64,000 nucleotides of DNA, taken from contig NZ_AUXS01000075.1 of the NCBI RefSeq assembly GCF_001625565.1, positions 310,001-374,000 on the forward strand. The letters are read 5' to 3'. Position 1 is the stretch's first letter; every line of letters begins with the position of its first letter. The stretch comes from Pseudoalteromonas luteoviolacea NCIMB 1944. Its GTDB lineage: Bacteria > Pseudomonadota > Gammaproteobacteria > Enterobacterales > Alteromonadaceae. Shown piece by piece: positions 45,101-53,458 of this stretch. The notes below the pieces were generated by a model. It did no database searches, had not been told where the DNA came from, and saw only the letters and a list, made by a program, of their open reading frames with translations. Both the position numbers and the translations under genes were made by a program.

Positions 45101-46576
45101 AGACTGTTTGTAGATACTCGGATCATACTGCCAACAAATATCAACTCCACTGTCACTGATATTCAGCGAGATATGCAGCTCGAATTGAGCAGGAGTGCTC
45201 TGTGATTCAAAAACCGTTGCATCTACATCTGCCAACGCCGAGCGATTCAGAGTTTGCTGATCGTTTAATCCGTATTCAGTATTACTGGTAAACATGATCT
45301 GAAAGAGCGGGTTGTACCCACCGTCTCTAGGCACTTTTAATCGGTCAACCAGTTGGTCGTAGGGCATTTCCTGATATTGCTGGGCCGATAGGTGAACTTT
45401 CCTCAGTGCAGCAAAGTACTCTTCTAACATATTAATGCTTGTGTCTACTCGCAATACGAGTGTATTGACAAAAAAGCCAATGAGCGGCTGCAATTGTGCT
45501 TGCGAACGGTTGGCAATTGGCGTGCCTACGATAATATCGTCACTATTGGAGTGTTTTGACATCACAATGGAGAAAATGCCATGCATTAGCATAAATGGTG
45601 TGACATTTAGGTCTTTCGCAAGCTTTAAAAGCTTATTGGCGCAATCGGTAGGGAGCCCACCTGAAACAGTCTGTGCTTGACGCGTATGATCTTCTAACGG
45701 CGTAGGTTCGCGGTGCAAACCATGTATTAATGGCATATCACTTAATTGTTGTTGCCAGTATTTAAATTGTTGATCAAGGCTAGGTGCATGCTCATGCTGC
45801 CATACAGCATAGTCGCTATATTGAATATTCAATGGAGGAAGCGGATCTGAGAGTCCCGTTTTAAATGCATCATATAGCGCAAAAAACTCTTTGATAAGCA
45901 CTTCGATAGACCAACCATCCGATGAAATATGATGCATGTTTAAGATTAAAATACCGCTGGCTTGGCTGGTGTGTATATAACTCACACGCAGCATTAGGTC
46001 TTTGCTTAAGTCAAACGGTGTGTACATATTTCGCTGTACAATATCTGCCAGCTCAGAGTCTGTTTGCGCAGAGCTTAGTGTCATTTCATCAATGGCAAAA
46101 TTGAATTCAGATAGAGGCTTTACTTGCTGATAAGCCGTGCCGTTATCATTGATATAGTTGGTTCTCAATATCTCATGTCTGCTTACAATGCAGGAAAAAG
46201 CACGTTTAACCAAGGCCAAGTTGAGTACGCCTGAAATCTTAAAGGCTATGGGCATATTGTACTCAGGAGAGCCTTGTTTAAGCTGATCGATAAACCAAAG
46301 CCGTTGCTGGGCGAAAGATAAAGGCAGTTTATTACCTTTGTCTTTTACTGCCACGATTTGCTCTTGAGTCACTTGCGAAGCCGTCATGGAGGCTAATTTT
46401 TGCAAATAGGTCGTCAGATCTACTTTGTTTTCTTTAATTGTTTTCGATAGCTCAGGCGTAATGGCACCCTTAGGTGCCTTTGCGCGCAGTTTTGTCGCTT
46501 TATCTAAATACAAAGTGATATCGAGTGATGCTAATTTTTGCAGCAGTGCTGGAATATTTGTTTTAGAATTCGACAT
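39191..46576 (-). CDS. Nonribosomal peptide synthetase B: docking-C-A-T-C-A-T-TE (modules 3 and 4)
   Basis: About 2461 residues. ATG 46576 is chosen because GGAG lies seven bases upstream; TTG 46582 is less likely. Order: TubC-like docking domain (5-62); condensation domain with HHISSDG (215-221); adenylation domain (about 550-1055); carrier serine in LGGHS (1103); second C domain with HHIASDG (1296-1302); A domain (about 1630-2145); carrier serine in IGGHS (2195); type I thioesterase with GHSYGG (Ser2328, Asp2354, His2439). Ten-residue codes read by alignment to GrsA are D-A-L-F-I-G-A-T-F-K, close to valine-type, and D-I-E-S-I-G-T-V-T-K, resembling lysine-type codes. Both C domains have the LCL-like HHxxxDGWS form and no epimerase is present. 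The gene overlaps the end of NRPS A, which acts before it; the thioesterase releases the product. Confidence 0.95.
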   Translation of the reverse strand: MSNSKTNIPALLQKLASLDITLYLDKATKLRAKAPKGAITPELSKTIKENKVDLTTYLQKLASMTASQVTQEQIVAVKDKGNKLPLSFAQQRLWFIDQLKQGSPEYNMPIAFKISGVLNLALVKRAFSCIVSRHEILRTNYINDNGTAYQQVKPLSEFNFAIDEMTLSSAQTDSELADIVQRNMYTPFDLSKDLMLRVSYIHTSQASGILILNMHHISSDGWSIEVLIKEFFALYDAFKTGLSDPLPPLNIQYSDYAVWQHEHAPSLDQQFKYWQQQLSDMPLIHGLHREPTPLEDHTRQAQTVSGGLPTDCANKLLKLAKDLNVTPFMLMHGIFSIVMSKHSNSDDIIVGTPIANRSQAQLQPLIGFFVNTLVLRVDTSINMLEEYFAALRKVHLSAQQYQEMPYDQLVDRLKVPRDGGYNPLFQIMFTSNTEYGLNDQQTLNRSALADVDATVFESQSTPAQFELHISLNISDSGVDICWQYDPSIYKQSYIEKLHTHLQVLLESFSNIAHPATTKISDLALLPHTEQAHLINTLNAREIEYSQSHSVCTLFDRQANLNPHSVAVIFEAHSITYKVLNDKATDLAKLLIKNYKLESNKPIGLFAERSIEMVIGMLAILKAGCSYVPMEINSPAQRLAHILQDASPQLILKHSKNDLDIANWHGEICNLSEAISALDNTEIDQDQTLLLPTAPDAQTPAYIIYTSGSTGKPKGVEIPHIGIIRLITNPSFMQLDSSTVMIHTANIAFDAATLEVWGPLLNGGKVILYPDNILTPQQLNATIDKHQVNSMFLTTAFFKEWLLLENRLESLQQLIVGGEALDLATVQLAQKKLTHVQLINAYGPTENTTFTTSHKFKFPLPSKVVPIGKRLHCDEIYILDKYNNLTPHGAIGELCVGGDGLATGYVNKPELTAQKFIANPFVSSRTSDASDRLYRTGDLVRYLPDNTLEYIGRTDDQVKIRGFRIELGEIESKLVEHQKVTSASVITFNSGKTVKLAAYIQLCDTVRSESVDTTLADIKKNLVDKLPSYMVPSAFIVVDSWPMTANGKLNKRALPNPDTHTPAATIPARTATEKDIAKIWAELLGVDATTIGIDANFFELGGHSLLCIRLVAEISQAFSIDISVEQVFNAQNLAHLAQQIDSRNAEESNTIALVPIERTSELLPVSYAQQRMWFMDKLQSGSAEYNMPVAFNIEGDVDFGLLEHAFNEIIRRHEIIRTTYHEQDGEIKQKVRPVELIDFKIEVTDLTAYSTVSQTQKLNEKLDAEFSRPFDLASDLMLRAHIVKLSERKSTLIYNMHHIASDGWSMEVITREFTALYSAYKQAQPSALNDLPIQYADFALWQRAYLDETKLKQQLHYWLDNLRDAPATHSLPLCQPRSQNLTNPAAVVESTLGEQPSAKLMAIAKDAKLTPFMLMHGLLSLIITKHSNSHDIIVGTPTANRLKTELAPLVGLFVNTLVLRVNTEQADWQDFFNHLREVHLNSQKHQDIPFEQLVEHLSESRSTQVTPIFQIMVTINSEFGQMDNAQQSTEEHGDARFELLTAQQGLAKFDLEVDFVICESGIKVHWQYNSSLFTQQRIQKMSDHLCTLMENLSASYTDLKDAPPLTLPAYSREEENQLLRLSHGVSRAFNDNQCIHELIEQMAHERPDKVALINGDTQLTYAQINAQANQLARYIMNDFDVSAETVVGLCADRSVEMVIGAIAILKTGGGFVPIDPAYPLPRIEYMLDDAQLKLVLTQGNGNKALSQSSVDKIDLDRVVNQTGVLSTYTTENITKDQLSLCASSTAYIIYTSGSTGQPKGVMVAHSALLNYQEHIKTVYQVSDNDVVLQFSNISFDIFIEELCASLCIGAQLVLRNEQSAYSFDHFIQFCNQHNITIASLPTAFWAQTTSGELAVPVHSLQKVIVGGEALTATTVKNHYQKLGNGTSLINTYGPTEATVTASSYVTSPKDAQAHNIPIGKANPNYQLLVLDPYLSPTPLGSIGEIYIGGPGLAKGYWQRLDLTKEKFVVNPYHDPQHKQSSELLYRTGDLGYLLEDGTVHFVGRQDSQVKIRGFRVELGEIESQIAQIPEIDSVLVNITELNHNQYLVAYVKAESQIVTANSTELEQTIQQSLKAALPDYMQPHKIVIVSEWPLTANGKIDKNALPAISFEISAQQHEAPSTEAEIALTKIWADVLDTHIDTLSIGSSFFEIGGHSLLAVKLISKIHTVLQKPVSLSQVFEFNTIKTQAELIDSLRSTHLWDQPLLQLTRKVAAPAIGCYFIPGVASTDKDFIDIMQHMNEFEGEVGVFRHRGLISGEKPFTSITENVEAFIDAITARNLNKVKLVGHSYGGVLALELAARLIDSGYQVELTMLDTYIHPARFVDAATLNENIDSIEVAEHLKSLYNLQSRLHIEYQPNWSLGHTQLVLATQSPADQNKYIAYLDRHASQISTSKLPGDHFSILLGDNAKHIAKEILNSNSF

Positions 46577-49500
46577 CTTCAAACTCCGTTTCTTCTAGTT
46601 CATTGAGTTTGTCTTGTGCATTTAAATTCAGTTTTAAGGAGTCGCAAATTTGTGCGAGTTCCCGAAGTTCTGAGACTTCATAAAGACCTTGCAGATCCAG
46701 CTTGAGACCGAGTTCCTGCTCTATACGACTCAGTAAACGGATCACGAGTATTGAGTGTCCACCTAACTCAAAGAAACCGTTGTGAATACTGATTTGGTGC
46801 GCTTCAATTTTGAGTAACTCAGCCCAAATTTTGGCGAGCGTACGCTCTGTATCTGTTTGGGGAGCAACGTATTCTACTTCGATACTTTGCTGTGGTTGAG
46901 CTAATGCCTTTCTATCTAATTTACCATTAGGGGTTAAAGGCCACTCATCGACTATCATCAAAACACTCGGCACCATATAGTCAGGCAGTACACTATTAAG
47001 TGCTGATTTTAATCCGCTGATATAGTTACTCTGCTCTGCTTCACTTAACGTATCGGTTGGTTTTACATACGCTACAAGCTGCTGGCTGCCTGCAAGTTCC
47101 GTTGCCACAACCAGAGATGACTCCACCCTAGGTTGCTGAGATAATTGTGCTTCTATTTCACCAAGTTCGATCCTAAAACCACGGATCTTAACTTGGTGGT
47201 CTATTCGGGCAATAAACTCTAAATTTCCATCGGATAAATAACGAACTAAATCACCAGTACGGTACAGTCGTTTGGAGCTATTAGGGCTGCCCGCGTCGAA
47301 ATACGGATTATCAATAAAGCGCTCTGTCGTTAGTTCAGGGCGGTTGAGGTAGCCACGGGCTAAACCAGTACCTCCAATGAATAATTCTCCAGCTACGCCA
47401 TGTGGGGTCATGTTTAGGAACTTGTCCAGCACCATAAGCTGAATGTTATCAATGGGCTTTCCTATCGGTACACCGTGACTGATATCTCCAGAGCAGTTCC
47501 AGTAACTTACATCAATTGCAGCTTCTGTTGGGCCGTATAAATTGTGTAATTCTGTATTCGGTAATGCTTGCCTTACTCCTTCTACATGGCTCACCTGCAG
47601 TGCTTCACCGCTACAAAAGACTTGTTTCAAATTGGTACAGAGTTTGAACGCTTCATTTTCGAGCATGGCTCCGAGCATCGAAGGTACGAAATGAAGTTTC
47701 GTGATAGCGCTGCGCTGAATTAGGTCACATAGGTAAGCTGAGTCCTTATGCCCTTCTGGTTTTGCAATGACTAACCGTCCTCCATAAGACAGTGGCCAAA
47801 CAAACTCCCAAACCGACACATCAAAGCTATATGGTGTTTTCTGGAGCACAGTATCGTCGACAGTCATATTGTATTGGGTTTGCATCCAGTGAATGCGGTT
47901 CACCAACGCTTGATGCTCTACCATGACGCCTTTAGGTTTACCTGTCGAACCAGAAGTATAAATGACATACGCTAAGTGAGATGAAGTTAAGCCCTGTGCT
48001 GTAAGATTGACATTTGTAGTAGGGAATTGAGCAAAGTGTACATTGTTTTTTATATCAATGATCCTGCCGTTGTAGATTTCACCCAGTACCACAGATGTAC
48101 TATTTGCGCTCAGCACAACATCTAAGGATGCATCGTCAAGCATATAGCTTAAGCGTGCTTGTGGGTAACTTGGATCCAACGGCACATATGCGCCACCCGC
48201 TTTAAGTATGGCGAGTATACCGATGACCATTTCTAGAGAGCGTTCGATACATAGGCCAACCAATGTATCTGGCTTAACATCATATTGAGCGACTAAGCAG
48301 TGAGCCAACTGATTTGCTCGCGCATTCAATTCACCATAAGTCAGCTGCTCATTTTCAAATACAATTGCGATATTATCATGGTGTACTGTTGCTTGGTGTT
48401 CGAATAACTCGTGGATACATAGATCCGTTGGGTAGTCCGAAGCCGTATCGTTTAGCGCATTGAGCAAGAAGCCTGTTTCCTCTTTGCTAAGCATAGGTAA
48501 CTTAGAGGGGCACAGTTGCTGATCCGTTACTGAAGGTAGTGCACTTACAGCAAACACCATTTGCTCTAGGTGGCTCATAAATTGAGTGATAAATGCCTTG
48601 TCAAATAAGTGGCAATCAAAGGTGCAGCTTAAATCGACTCCGTCATTGGTGATTCGAAAATCAACATGAAGATCATACTTTTCGTGAATCACATTTGAAG
48701 AGTAGGGCTTGAGCTCTATATCTGGTAATGTGAAATCTTCTTCGCTGGAGGTGATGCCATACTCTGTGTTGGTTGTCATCATAATTTGGAAAACCGGAGC
48801 ATGGCTTGTGCTTCGGGCGACATTCAAGCTTTCAACTAACTGTTCAAACGGTACATCTTGGTTTTCTTGTGCCGCTAAATGTGTGTTTTTCACATGCTGT
48901 AAGTATTTTGCGATAGAGCCTTGTTCGACGTCTAGTCGCAAAACCAGATTGTTGATAAACATGCCAATTAAATTATCCACTTCCGTATGAAGGCGGTTAG
49001 CGACCGGTACACCTATCACAATGTCATTGGTGCCGCTGTAGCGGGCGAGCAACAGTGCAAAAATACCATGGCAGAGCATAAACTGGGTCACCCCATGCTT
49101 TTTGGCCATTGTTTGTAGTTGCTGCGCAGCGTGCTCTGGCAAACTGAGTTTTACAATATCGCCTTCGTACTGTTTGATGTTAGGGCGTGGATATTGTGTT
49201 GGCAGGTTATGTACTTCTGGTAAATCTGCCAATTGTTGCTGCCAGTAGGCCAATTGCGACTCAAGCATTTCTTCAGTTAAATAGCTTCGCTGCCAATGGG
49301 CATAATCGGCATATTGAATGTCGAGCGCTGGTAGGGGGTTGGCTTGCCCTGAATGAAAAGCGTTATATAGCGTTATGAACTCATTAGTGAAAATCTCTAA
49401 CGACCATCCATCTGAGGCAATATGGTGCATGTTTACCGTGAGTACGCCTTCACCCTCACTTGTCTTAATATACTTGGCTCGTAGCATTAAGTCGTGAGCG

Positions 49501-52500
49501 AGGTCAAATGGAGTACGTACCTCTTGTTCAACTAATTGCTGTATTTGGGCAGTCTGATCTGTACCGTCAGTGGTAGTAAGATCTATGACCTTGATTGCAA
49601 ATGGCGCATTTTCTGAGCGCTTAATGTGCTGTGTGACTTCGCCATCAGTATTAACAAAGTTGGTGCGCAAAACTTCGTGGCGATCCACAATTGTCTGGAA
49701 GACGAGATTGAGCAGTGCCAAGTTTATGTCACCATGCAGCTCAAAAATAATCGGCATATTGTATTCTGGCGTCCCCCCTTGTAGCGAGTCCAGAAACCAC
49801 AATCGTTGCTGTGAATATGACAGGGGAAGGTATTTACCAGTGCGCTCTACTGGGATGATTGGCGGGCGTTCAACACGGTTACTCTGAGTGTCAATTATGT
49901 TAGCCAGCGCAGTGAGGGTTGGCGATTGAAATACGTCTTTTATGGCCACTTCACAATCAAGCTGAGTACGAATTTCTGACGTGAGGCGGACCGCCAATAA
50001 AGAGTGCCCACCCAGTGAAAAGAAGCTAGATTCTTGGCCAATTGAATCTTTTGGCACACCCAATAGCTCTGCCCATATTGCTGCCAATGCATGTTCTGTG
50101 ATTGTTTCTGGAGGCAGAGCATGTTCATCGTCTATCACATCGTCATAGGCAGGAAGCCTTTTTTTATCGGTTTTACCATTGGTCGTTAGTGGCCAATTTT
50201 CGACTACGACAAACCTGTTAGGGATCATGTATTCTGGCAGCTTTTGAGATAACTCTGCTTTTAATTCAGAGATTTCAATAGGTTCTTTTGGCAAAATATA
50301 GGCGACCAGCATCTCACGGTCTTCAATGGCAATCACACACGTCTTGGCAATCTTGTCACAGTTAGTTATTTGACTTTCAATTGCACCAATTTCTATTCTA
50401 AATCCGCGGATTTTAACTTGCTCATCTTTTCTGCCGATATACTCTAGTTCGCCATTGGCTAGCCAGCGTACGAGATCACCACTGCGATATAGCAATGGCG
50501 AAGTATCACCGGGGAAGGTGTTAGGAATGAAGCTTTGTTCAGTAAGCGCTGTATTGTTTAGATACCCTTTACCGACACATTCACCGCCAATAAATAATTC
50601 GCCGATAGCACCGTCTGGTACCAATTTACCGTTGTGATCTACAACATAGCAATGCGTGTTAGTGATAGGGGCACCAATGGCGATACTTTCTGGCCACTCA
50701 TCCACCTCGCTGGTCAGTACGGTCGAGGTACACACGTGAGTTTCTGATGGACCATATTGATTCACAAGTCTGATATTGGGGTGGCGTTTAAAGAACGTAC
50801 GGATTTCTGGCGTGATGACCAAAAGCGCTGCGGTGGAAATAACAACTTCAAGTGATGGGAATTGAAGCTGTTTTTCATTGCTGTAACTGGCTAATGTTTG
50901 CAACATAGAGTAGGGCAAATTAGCGAGACTAATGTTGGCTGCGTGAAGCTTAGTAGCTATCTCTTCAACATCAAATTGCTCAGTCTCAGTAACCAATTGC
51001 AATGAACCGCCTTGTAACAAGGCTAAAAATATGTCGGTAAAACTCATATCAAAGCCAATCGACGAAAACTGCAAAACAGTGTGTGGCTTAGCTATTTCTT
51101 GGCAATTTTCCTGCATCGCATAAATGAGATTGACCAACGGCTTGTGGTGCATACCAATCAATTTAGGCTTGCCTGTTGACCCCGACGTTGTGAGCGCGTA
51201 AGCAAGAGCTTGTTGGTCTACAGAAATGTTGAGATCTGATACTTCTTGCTCCCAGTTAATTTTGTCCAAATGAATAACATCAATATTGGCAGTGTCGCTT
51301 AGGGCTTGGGCATTGGCTGAATTGGAGAGAATGAGCCCGACGTTTGCATCTTGTACACGCTCGACAATAATCTTGTCACTGTGTTTGATGTCCAGCGCCA
51401 AATACCCACAGCCAGCTTTTAATATGCCGAGAAGCCCTGCGATCATCTCCACAGAGCGTTCGATGTATAAACCGATGAGTGGATTCGTCATCTCTTTTGT
51501 ATATGTCTTTATCCTGTGGGCGATAAGATTGGCTTTGTGATTTAACTCTCGATAGCTGGTGGCGCCTTGAGCAGTGATAACTGCACATGCATCGGGCGTA
51601 AGTTTGGTTTGTTGTTCAAATATTTGGTGTAAACACTGCGGTGTTTCCCGAGCTATTTTCGGGCCCGCAGCCTTATCAAGTAGCTTGTCGATTTCGTTGT
51701 CAGACAATATTGCGATGTTGGCAAGTGCTACTTGGCCACTCGACTGCTCGCCCAATTCACTGATGGCGCTAAGCACATTACACAGGTGCTGTACAAGTAG
51801 TTGAACTTGCGACTCGCCAAACAGGGCTTCGTCATACGTCCAGTCAATGCACAGGCCATTCATTGTGAAGCTCACATCGATATCCATATCAAATTTCGAC
51901 GTCGATTCGGCTAAACTGAGTGGCTCAATATCAACACCTGGCAGCTCATAATTGACGTCGCTTTGCAGTTTGTAGTCCGTCATTGTGGTGAGCATAATTT
52001 GAATAAGTGGAGAATGGCTGGTGCTGCGCTCCAGTTTTAAATGTTCAACCAGTTGATCAAATGGCACATCCTGATTGGATTGGGCTCCTAAGTGAACCTC
52101 TCTTACGTGTTCAAAATAGGCTGCCAAGTTGGTGTGATTGGTATTCAATCTTAATGGAAGAGAATTAACAAAAAAACCAATTAACGGCTCAAGCCCAGCG
52201 ACCAGTCGATTAGCTACGGGTGTACCGATGACAATATCTTGAGAATTACTGTGTTTTGATATGACCAAAGCCAATGTTGCGTGAATGAGCATAAATGGCG
52301 TTAGCTGAAAGTCATTTGCTATTTTTTGTAGTGTAGAGGCAATGTCTAAAGGGAGTGTTTCGCTGACTGTTTTGCCTGCACTTTGTTTGACCTTTGGTCT
52401 GGTGTTTCGAGTCGCTATGCCATGGAGTGCAGGGGCATCGTCTAATTTTTTCTGCCAGTACGATAATTGCGATTCTAAAACTTTACCGTCCAACCACTCT

Positions 52501-53285
52501 CGTTGCCAACATGCATAGTCGGCATATTGAAATTGCAATGCTGGAAGATCAGCACTTTCTCCTGCTGTATAGGCTTGGTAGAAAGTAATAAACTCTCTGG
52601 ACATAACATTCATTGACCAGCCGTCAGAGGCTATGTGGTGTATATTGAAAAACAGCACACCAGAGCTAGGTTGAGTGTCAGTCGCCTTTGAAGTATGTAT
52701 ATAGAGGCAGCGGAGCATAAGGTCTGAACTAAGATTGAATGGTTTGGCAGCACTCTTTGTTATGATATTTTTAACTAGCGACTGCTTTTGATCCTCTGCT
52801 ACTTCAGTGAGGTCATGCTGTTCAATATCGACTTTTGTGTTATCACATACTTTTTGGTAAACAAGGCTTTGTTCAGTTTCAATATAAACGGTTCTTAACA
52901 CTTCGTGTCGCTCAAGTATGGACTGTAAGGCTTTTTTTACCGAAGCTAAGTCTAATGAACCGGTGATTTTATATACAAGCGGGACGTTATACTCTACCCC
53001 CCCTCCTTGTACCTTGTCTAAAAACCATAATCGCTGTTGCGAGAATGAAAGTGGAATACGGTCTTTAGGGCAGGTATGGGGTTTTAGTTTTGCGCGAGTA
53101 TTGGAGAGTTGTGAAACAACAGAGATAATACTTTCTTTATTTTGCTTAAAAAATTGTTTGTCTTCGTCAGACAGTGCAGCAAGATTACCTTTGATGATAA
53201 GTTTGCCATTTTGTGAGCTGACCTTTAACCCGTTTTGAATTTTTTCTTTTATAAAGTTTCTAATGATATTTAAGTCGTTAGCCAT
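46563..53285 (-). CDS. Nonribosomal peptide synthetase A: docking-C-A-T-C-A-T (modules 1 and 2)
   Basis: 2240 residues. Order: TubC-like docking domain (about 5-60); C domain with HHIASDG (216-222), a candidate starter condensation domain that would N-acylate the first residue; A domain (about 545-1045); carrier Ser1095; second C domain with HHIASDG (1287-1293); A domain (about 1620-2130); carrier Ser2178; short acidic C-terminal tail (ELEETEFEDVEF) that may dock with NRPS B. The second A domain reads D-V-W-H-F-S-L-I-D-K, essentially the serine code. The first reads D-M-T-N-I-T-Q-V-C-K, which I cannot match, and its core motifs deviate (TTSGSTGKPKLI, NQYGPSETHV). No epimerase or methyltransferase. 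Its stop overlaps the NRPS B start by 14 bases, so the two are coupled. Confidence 0.95.
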   Translation of the reverse strand: MANDLNIIRNFIKEKIQNGLKVSSQNGKLIIKGNLAALSDEDKQFFKQNKESIISVVSQLSNTRAKLKPHTCPKDRIPLSFSQQRLWFLDKVQGGGVEYNVPLVYKITGSLDLASVKKALQSILERHEVLRTVYIETEQSLVYQKVCDNTKVDIEQHDLTEVAEDQKQSLVKNIITKSAAKPFNLSSDLMLRCLYIHTSKATDTQPSSGVLFFNIHHIASDGWSMNVMSREFITFYQAYTAGESADLPALQFQYADYACWQREWLDGKVLESQLSYWQKKLDDAPALHGIATRNTRPKVKQSAGKTVSETLPLDIASTLQKIANDFQLTPFMLIHATLALVISKHSNSQDIVIGTPVANRLVAGLEPLIGFFVNSLPLRLNTNHTNLAAYFEHVREVHLGAQSNQDVPFDQLVEHLKLERSTSHSPLIQIMLTTMTDYKLQSDVNYELPGVDIEPLSLAESTSKFDMDIDVSFTMNGLCIDWTYDEALFGESQVQLLVQHLCNVLSAISELGEQSSGQVALANIAILSDNEIDKLLDKAAGPKIARETPQCLHQIFEQQTKLTPDACAVITAQGATSYRELNHKANLIAHRIKTYTKEMTNPLIGLYIERSVEMIAGLLGILKAGCGYLALDIKHSDKIIVERVQDANVGLILSNSANAQALSDTANIDVIHLDKINWEQEVSDLNISVDQQALAYALTTSGSTGKPKLIGMHHKPLVNLIYAMQENCQEIAKPHTVLQFSSIGFDMSFTDIFLALLQGGSLQLVTETEQFDVEEIATKLHAANISLANLPYSMLQTLASYSNEKQLQFPSLEVVISTAALLVITPEIRTFFKRHPNIRLVNQYGPSETHVCTSTVLTSEVDEWPESIAIGAPITNTHCYVVDHNGKLVPDGAIGELFIGGECVGKGYLNNTALTEQSFIPNTFPGDTSPLLYRSGDLVRWLANGELEYIGRKDEQVKIRGFRIEIGAIESQITNCDKIAKTCVIAIEDREMLVAYILPKEPIEISELKAELSQKLPEYMIPNRFVVVENWPLTTNGKTDKKRLPAYDDVIDDEHALPPETITEHALAAIWAELLGVPKDSIGQESSFFSLGGHSLLAVRLTSEIRTQLDCEVAIKDVFQSPTLTALANIIDTQSNRVERPPIIPVERTGKYLPLSYSQQRLWFLDSLQGGTPEYNMPIIFELHGDINLALLNLVFQTIVDRHEVLRTNFVNTDGEVTQHIKRSENAPFAIKVIDLTTTDGTDQTAQIQQLVEQEVRTPFDLAHDLMLRAKYIKTSEGEGVLTVNMHHIASDGWSLEIFTNEFITLYNAFHSGQANPLPALDIQYADYAHWQRSYLTEEMLESQLAYWQQQLADLPEVHNLPTQYPRPNIKQYEGDIVKLSLPEHAAQQLQTMAKKHGVTQFMLCHGIFALLLARYSGTNDIVIGVPVANRLHTEVDNLIGMFINNLVLRLDVEQGSIAKYLQHVKNTHLAAQENQDVPFEQLVESLNVARSTSHAPVFQIMMTTNTEYGITSSEEDFTLPDIELKPYSSNVIHEKYDLHVDFRITNDGVDLSCTFDCHLFDKAFITQFMSHLEQMVFAVSALPSVTDQQLCPSKLPMLSKEETGFLLNALNDTASDYPTDLCIHELFEHQATVHHDNIAIVFENEQLTYGELNARANQLAHCLVAQYDVKPDTLVGLCIERSLEMVIGILAILKAGGAYVPLDPSYPQARLSYMLDDASLDVVLSANSTSVVLGEIYNGRIIDIKNNVHFAQFPTTNVNLTAQGLTSSHLAYVIYTSGSTGKPKGVMVEHQALVNRIHWMQTQYNMTVDDTVLQKTPYSFDVSVWEFVWPLSYGGRLVIAKPEGHKDSAYLCDLIQRSAITKLHFVPSMLGAMLENEAFKLCTNLKQVFCSGEALQVSHVEGVRQALPNTELHNLYGPTEAAIDVSYWNCSGDISHGVPIGKPIDNIQLMVLDKFLNMTPHGVAGELFIGGTGLARGYLNRPELTTERFIDNPYFDAGSPNSSKRLYRTGDLVRYLSDGNLEFIARIDHQVKIRGFRIELGEIEAQLSQQPRVESSLVVATELAGSQQLVAYVKPTDTLSEAEQSNYISGLKSALNSVLPDYMVPSVLMIVDEWPLTPNGKLDRKALAQPQQSIEVEYVAPQTDTERTLAKIWAELLKIEAHQISIHNGFFELGGHSILVIRLLSRIEQELGLKLDLQGLYEVSELRELAQICDSLKLNLNAQDKLNELEETEFEDVEF

Positions 53286-53458
53286 AATGTTCTACAGTGC
53301 TTATATACAAGGTTAGTTAGGGCGGGGTTTTAGACAATTTAACCACTTCAATAGTTTGACCCCCCCGGCTTTAACCAAGGCGGGTATCATTTAGCTATTA
53401 ACGATTGGGCGTGTTGATTTTATTGTTATAAACCCCATTTCTTATTACTGGGTTATTT

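Noticed and set aside
48709..48990. Plus-strand ORFs of 60-110 residues inside the NRPS genes
   Set aside because: They are antisense to conserved C and A domains and have no homologous look or ribosome-binding site.
53340..53395. Terminator between the hydroxylase and NRPS A
   Set aside because: A C-rich/G-rich imperfect hairpin is present, but it has a mismatch and no T-run; read-through is equally likely.
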